From positions 1-15,503 of the forward strand of contig JBBDHV010000045.1 of the NCBI GenBank assembly GCA_040880725.1: a DNA stretch of 15,503 bases, read 5' to 3'. The position numbers were made by a program, and so were the translations under genes. Position 1 is the stretch's first letter. Every line of letters starts with the position of its first letter. This stretch comes from DATHWB01 sp040880725 (GTDB lineage Bacteria; Actinomycetota; Acidimicrobiia; Spongiisociales; ZC4RG35). Under the pieces are notes generated by a model. That model did no database searches. It was not told the origin of the DNA and saw only the letters and a program-made list of their open reading frames with translations. This document shows positions 14,478-15,503 of this stretch, one piece after another.

Positions 14478-14765
14478 ATGCCTGCAGCGTTCCCGCCGGA
14501 GTTCCGGCAACGGGCGGTGGAGTTGGCCCGGGAGCGGGCCAAGCCGCTCACCCAGATCTGTGCTGATTTGGGGATTTCGGAGTCGTGTCTGCGCCGCTGG
14601 ATGGCCCAGGCCGATGTCGATGAGGGCAAACGAGAAGGGCTGTCGACTTCGGAGCGGGAGGAACTGGCCCGTCTCCGGAAGGAGAACCGGGTGTTGCGGA
14701 TGGAGCGTGATCTGCTCTCTCGAGCCGCAGCCTTCTTCGCCTCGGAGAATGTCCTCCCGAGGTGA
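14478..14765 (+). CDS. IS3-family transposase OrfA (DNA-binding, helix-turn-helix)
   Basis: A 95-residue OrfA that recognises the IS ends and can be joined to OrfB by frameshifting. Residues 5-45 form the transposase helix-turn-helix (FPPEFRQRAVELARE, then ICADLGISESCLRRWM), followed by a Leu-rich coiled coil at about 58-85 (ELARLRKENRVLRMERDLL) and the FFA ending typical of the family. Start ATG 14478 follows the strong GGAGAGGAG; an upstream in-frame GTG at 14451 lies in the leader hairpin and is rejected. OrfB lies in the -1 frame and its GTG overlaps the stop as GTGA. OrfA itself appears intact. Confidence 0.93.
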   Translation: MPAAFPPEFRQRAVELARERAKPLTQICADLGISESCLRRWMAQADVDEGKREGLSTSEREELARLRKENRVLRMERDLLSRAAAFFASENVLPR

Positions 14766-15503
14766 TCTTCGGGTTCATGGACGCGGAGAAGGCACGGTTC
14801 CCAGTCGAGTTCATGGCCAAGTCGTTTGGGGTGTCTCGATCGGGGTTCTATGAGTGGCGACAACGCCAACAGTCCCCGTGCCGACGTCAGGTCGCCGATG
14901 CCGGCTTGTCCGAGACGATCATCGAGATCTGGCGGCAGTCTCGCGGCACCTACGGGTCGCCACGCATTCATGCCGAGCTGCGGCTCGGACTGGGGATCCG
15001 GGTGAGCCGGAAACGGGTGGCTCGGCTGATGCGTGCCGAAGGCATCGAAGGCGTGTATCGGCGTCGCAACCGTGGCTGCACCCGCCGCAATCCCAGCGCA
15101 GTCCCGTCAGATGATCTGGTCTGTCGCCAGTTCACCGTCACCGGACCGGACCGGCTGTGGGTCGCCGACATCACCCAACATCCCACCCGGGAAGGGAATG
15201 TGTTCTTGGCGGCGATCGTCGATGCGTGGTCCCGGAGGGTGATCGGATGGTCGATCGCTGATCATCTCCGCACCGAACTGGTCGCCGACGCGTTGGACAT
15301 GGCGATCTGGCGGCGGCGGCCCGAACCGGGCTCGGGGCTGATCCATCATGCCGATCACGGCACCCAATACACGTCCTGGGCATTCGGACAACGACTCCGC
15401 ACCGCCGGGCTTCTCGGGTCGATGGGAACCGTTGGTGACGCCCTCGATAAGACGTCTGTTTCATACTGCACCTCCTTGCGACGATTCGACGCGAGTTCTT
15501 GTA
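14762..15503 (+). pseudogene. IS3-family transposase OrfB, catalytic domain broken before the final Glu
   Basis: The frame begins at GTG 14762, overlapping the orfA stop, in the -1 frame as expected for IS3 elements, and stays open to the window end. It contains the HTH_21 region (GTYGSPRIHAEL, about residue 61) and the DDE integrase core. The first Asp is in WVADIT (15167-15169) and the second in HHADHGTQY (15353-15355). The normal continuation after GDALD is an N-x3-E-S-F-F segment carrying the third catalytic residue. Here it becomes KTSVSYCTSLRRF, with no match in any frame, from about 15448. The protein would be inactive unless the rest is supplied elsewhere. The remaining 55 bases up to the edge are foreign sequence that merely stays open. 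Confidence 0.85.
15449..15477 (-). other. Ribosome site and first codons of a minus-strand gene cut by the IS
   Basis: On the minus strand AAGGAGG (15477-15471) is followed after 6 nt by ATG at 15464 and MKQTS before the sequence enters the antisense of orfB. This is the best Shine-Dalgarno in the window. It reads as the true start of a gene whose body was replaced by, or fused to, the truncated IS at about 15448. The continued open frame to 15171 is only IS antisense. The gene's identity cannot be told from five codons. Confidence 0.55.

Larger units (their letters stand above)
14415..15448 (+). mobile_element. IS3-family insertion sequence, 3'-truncated or interrupted
   Basis: The left end is placed at TGAGGTTCCCCCGTTTCTCC (14415-14434), which has the TGA-pyrimidine-rich form common to IS3-family terminal repeats. 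It precedes an orfA/orfB pair. The element reads away from the relaxase. Within orfB, recognisable transposase sequence stops after GDALD at about 15448, so neither the last catalytic Glu nor the right terminal repeat is present. The left flank is CTT/ACTT; a target duplication cannot be checked because the other end is missing. Exact ends are inferred. Confidence 0.75.

Noticed and set aside
15171..15464. 97-codon minus-strand frame starting at the strong ribosome site
   Set aside because: Only the first five codons or so belong to a real gene start; the rest is antisense of IS3 orfB.
1..15503. CRISPR array, tRNA or rRNA genes
   Set aside because: No regularly spaced repeats of 25-40 bp and no cloverleaf or rRNA-like sequence was noticed on either strand by eye.

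Overview
The window is a piece of a GC-rich actinobacterial-type genome. Coding strands use C or G at most third positions, and the ORFs have long antisense shadows. Gene content marks it as part of a conjugative element (ICE or plasmid) rather than core chromosome. No rRNA, tRNA or housekeeping gene was seen, so the exact lineage cannot be named.

Left block (1-4552, plus strand): the distal part of a type IV secretion operon. In order it encodes a polytopic membrane protein (5' end off the window), a membrane-anchored cell-wall hydrolase fusing a lytic transglycosylase to an M23 peptidase, a small unknown protein, a small Cys-rich zinc-ribbon protein, and a VirD4/TraG-type coupling ATPase. 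Three of the four junctions are ATGA stop/start overlaps, so the block is almost certainly one translationally coupled operon.

Middle block (about 4553-10800): cargo. A 260-bp boundary stretch rich in short direct repeats comes first. It is followed by an unrecognised 253-aa protein carrying an R-N-x3-H motif like HEPN ribonucleases, then an ATGA-coupled 44-codon ORF and a 64-codon ORF separated only by an in-frame TAA. Convergent to these is a minus-strand type III restriction-modification operon: mod (beta-class N6-adenine/N4-cytosine methyltransferase) followed 7 bp later by res (DEAD/DEAH translocase-nuclease). Codon use here is more mixed than in the transfer genes, consistent with separate acquisition. 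The Res nuclease motif lacks the usual catalytic Lys.

Right block (about 11097-15503): a MobF (TrwC/TraA-like) relaxase-helicase on the minus strand, possibly followed by a tiny coupled ORF, and preceded by an IS3-family element. The IS left end lies only 43 bp from the relaxase start codon. The IS is itself incomplete: its orfB loses the last catalytic Glu where it meets foreign sequence near 15448. That foreign sequence reads, on the minus strand, as a strong Shine-Dalgarno and the first few codons of another gene.

Together the genes describe conjugation (relaxase nicks and unwinds, coupling ATPase docks the complex to the T4SS, hydrolase opens the wall) with a probable anti-phage cargo between coupling protein and relaxase. 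The IS has rearranged the relaxase promoter/oriT side.
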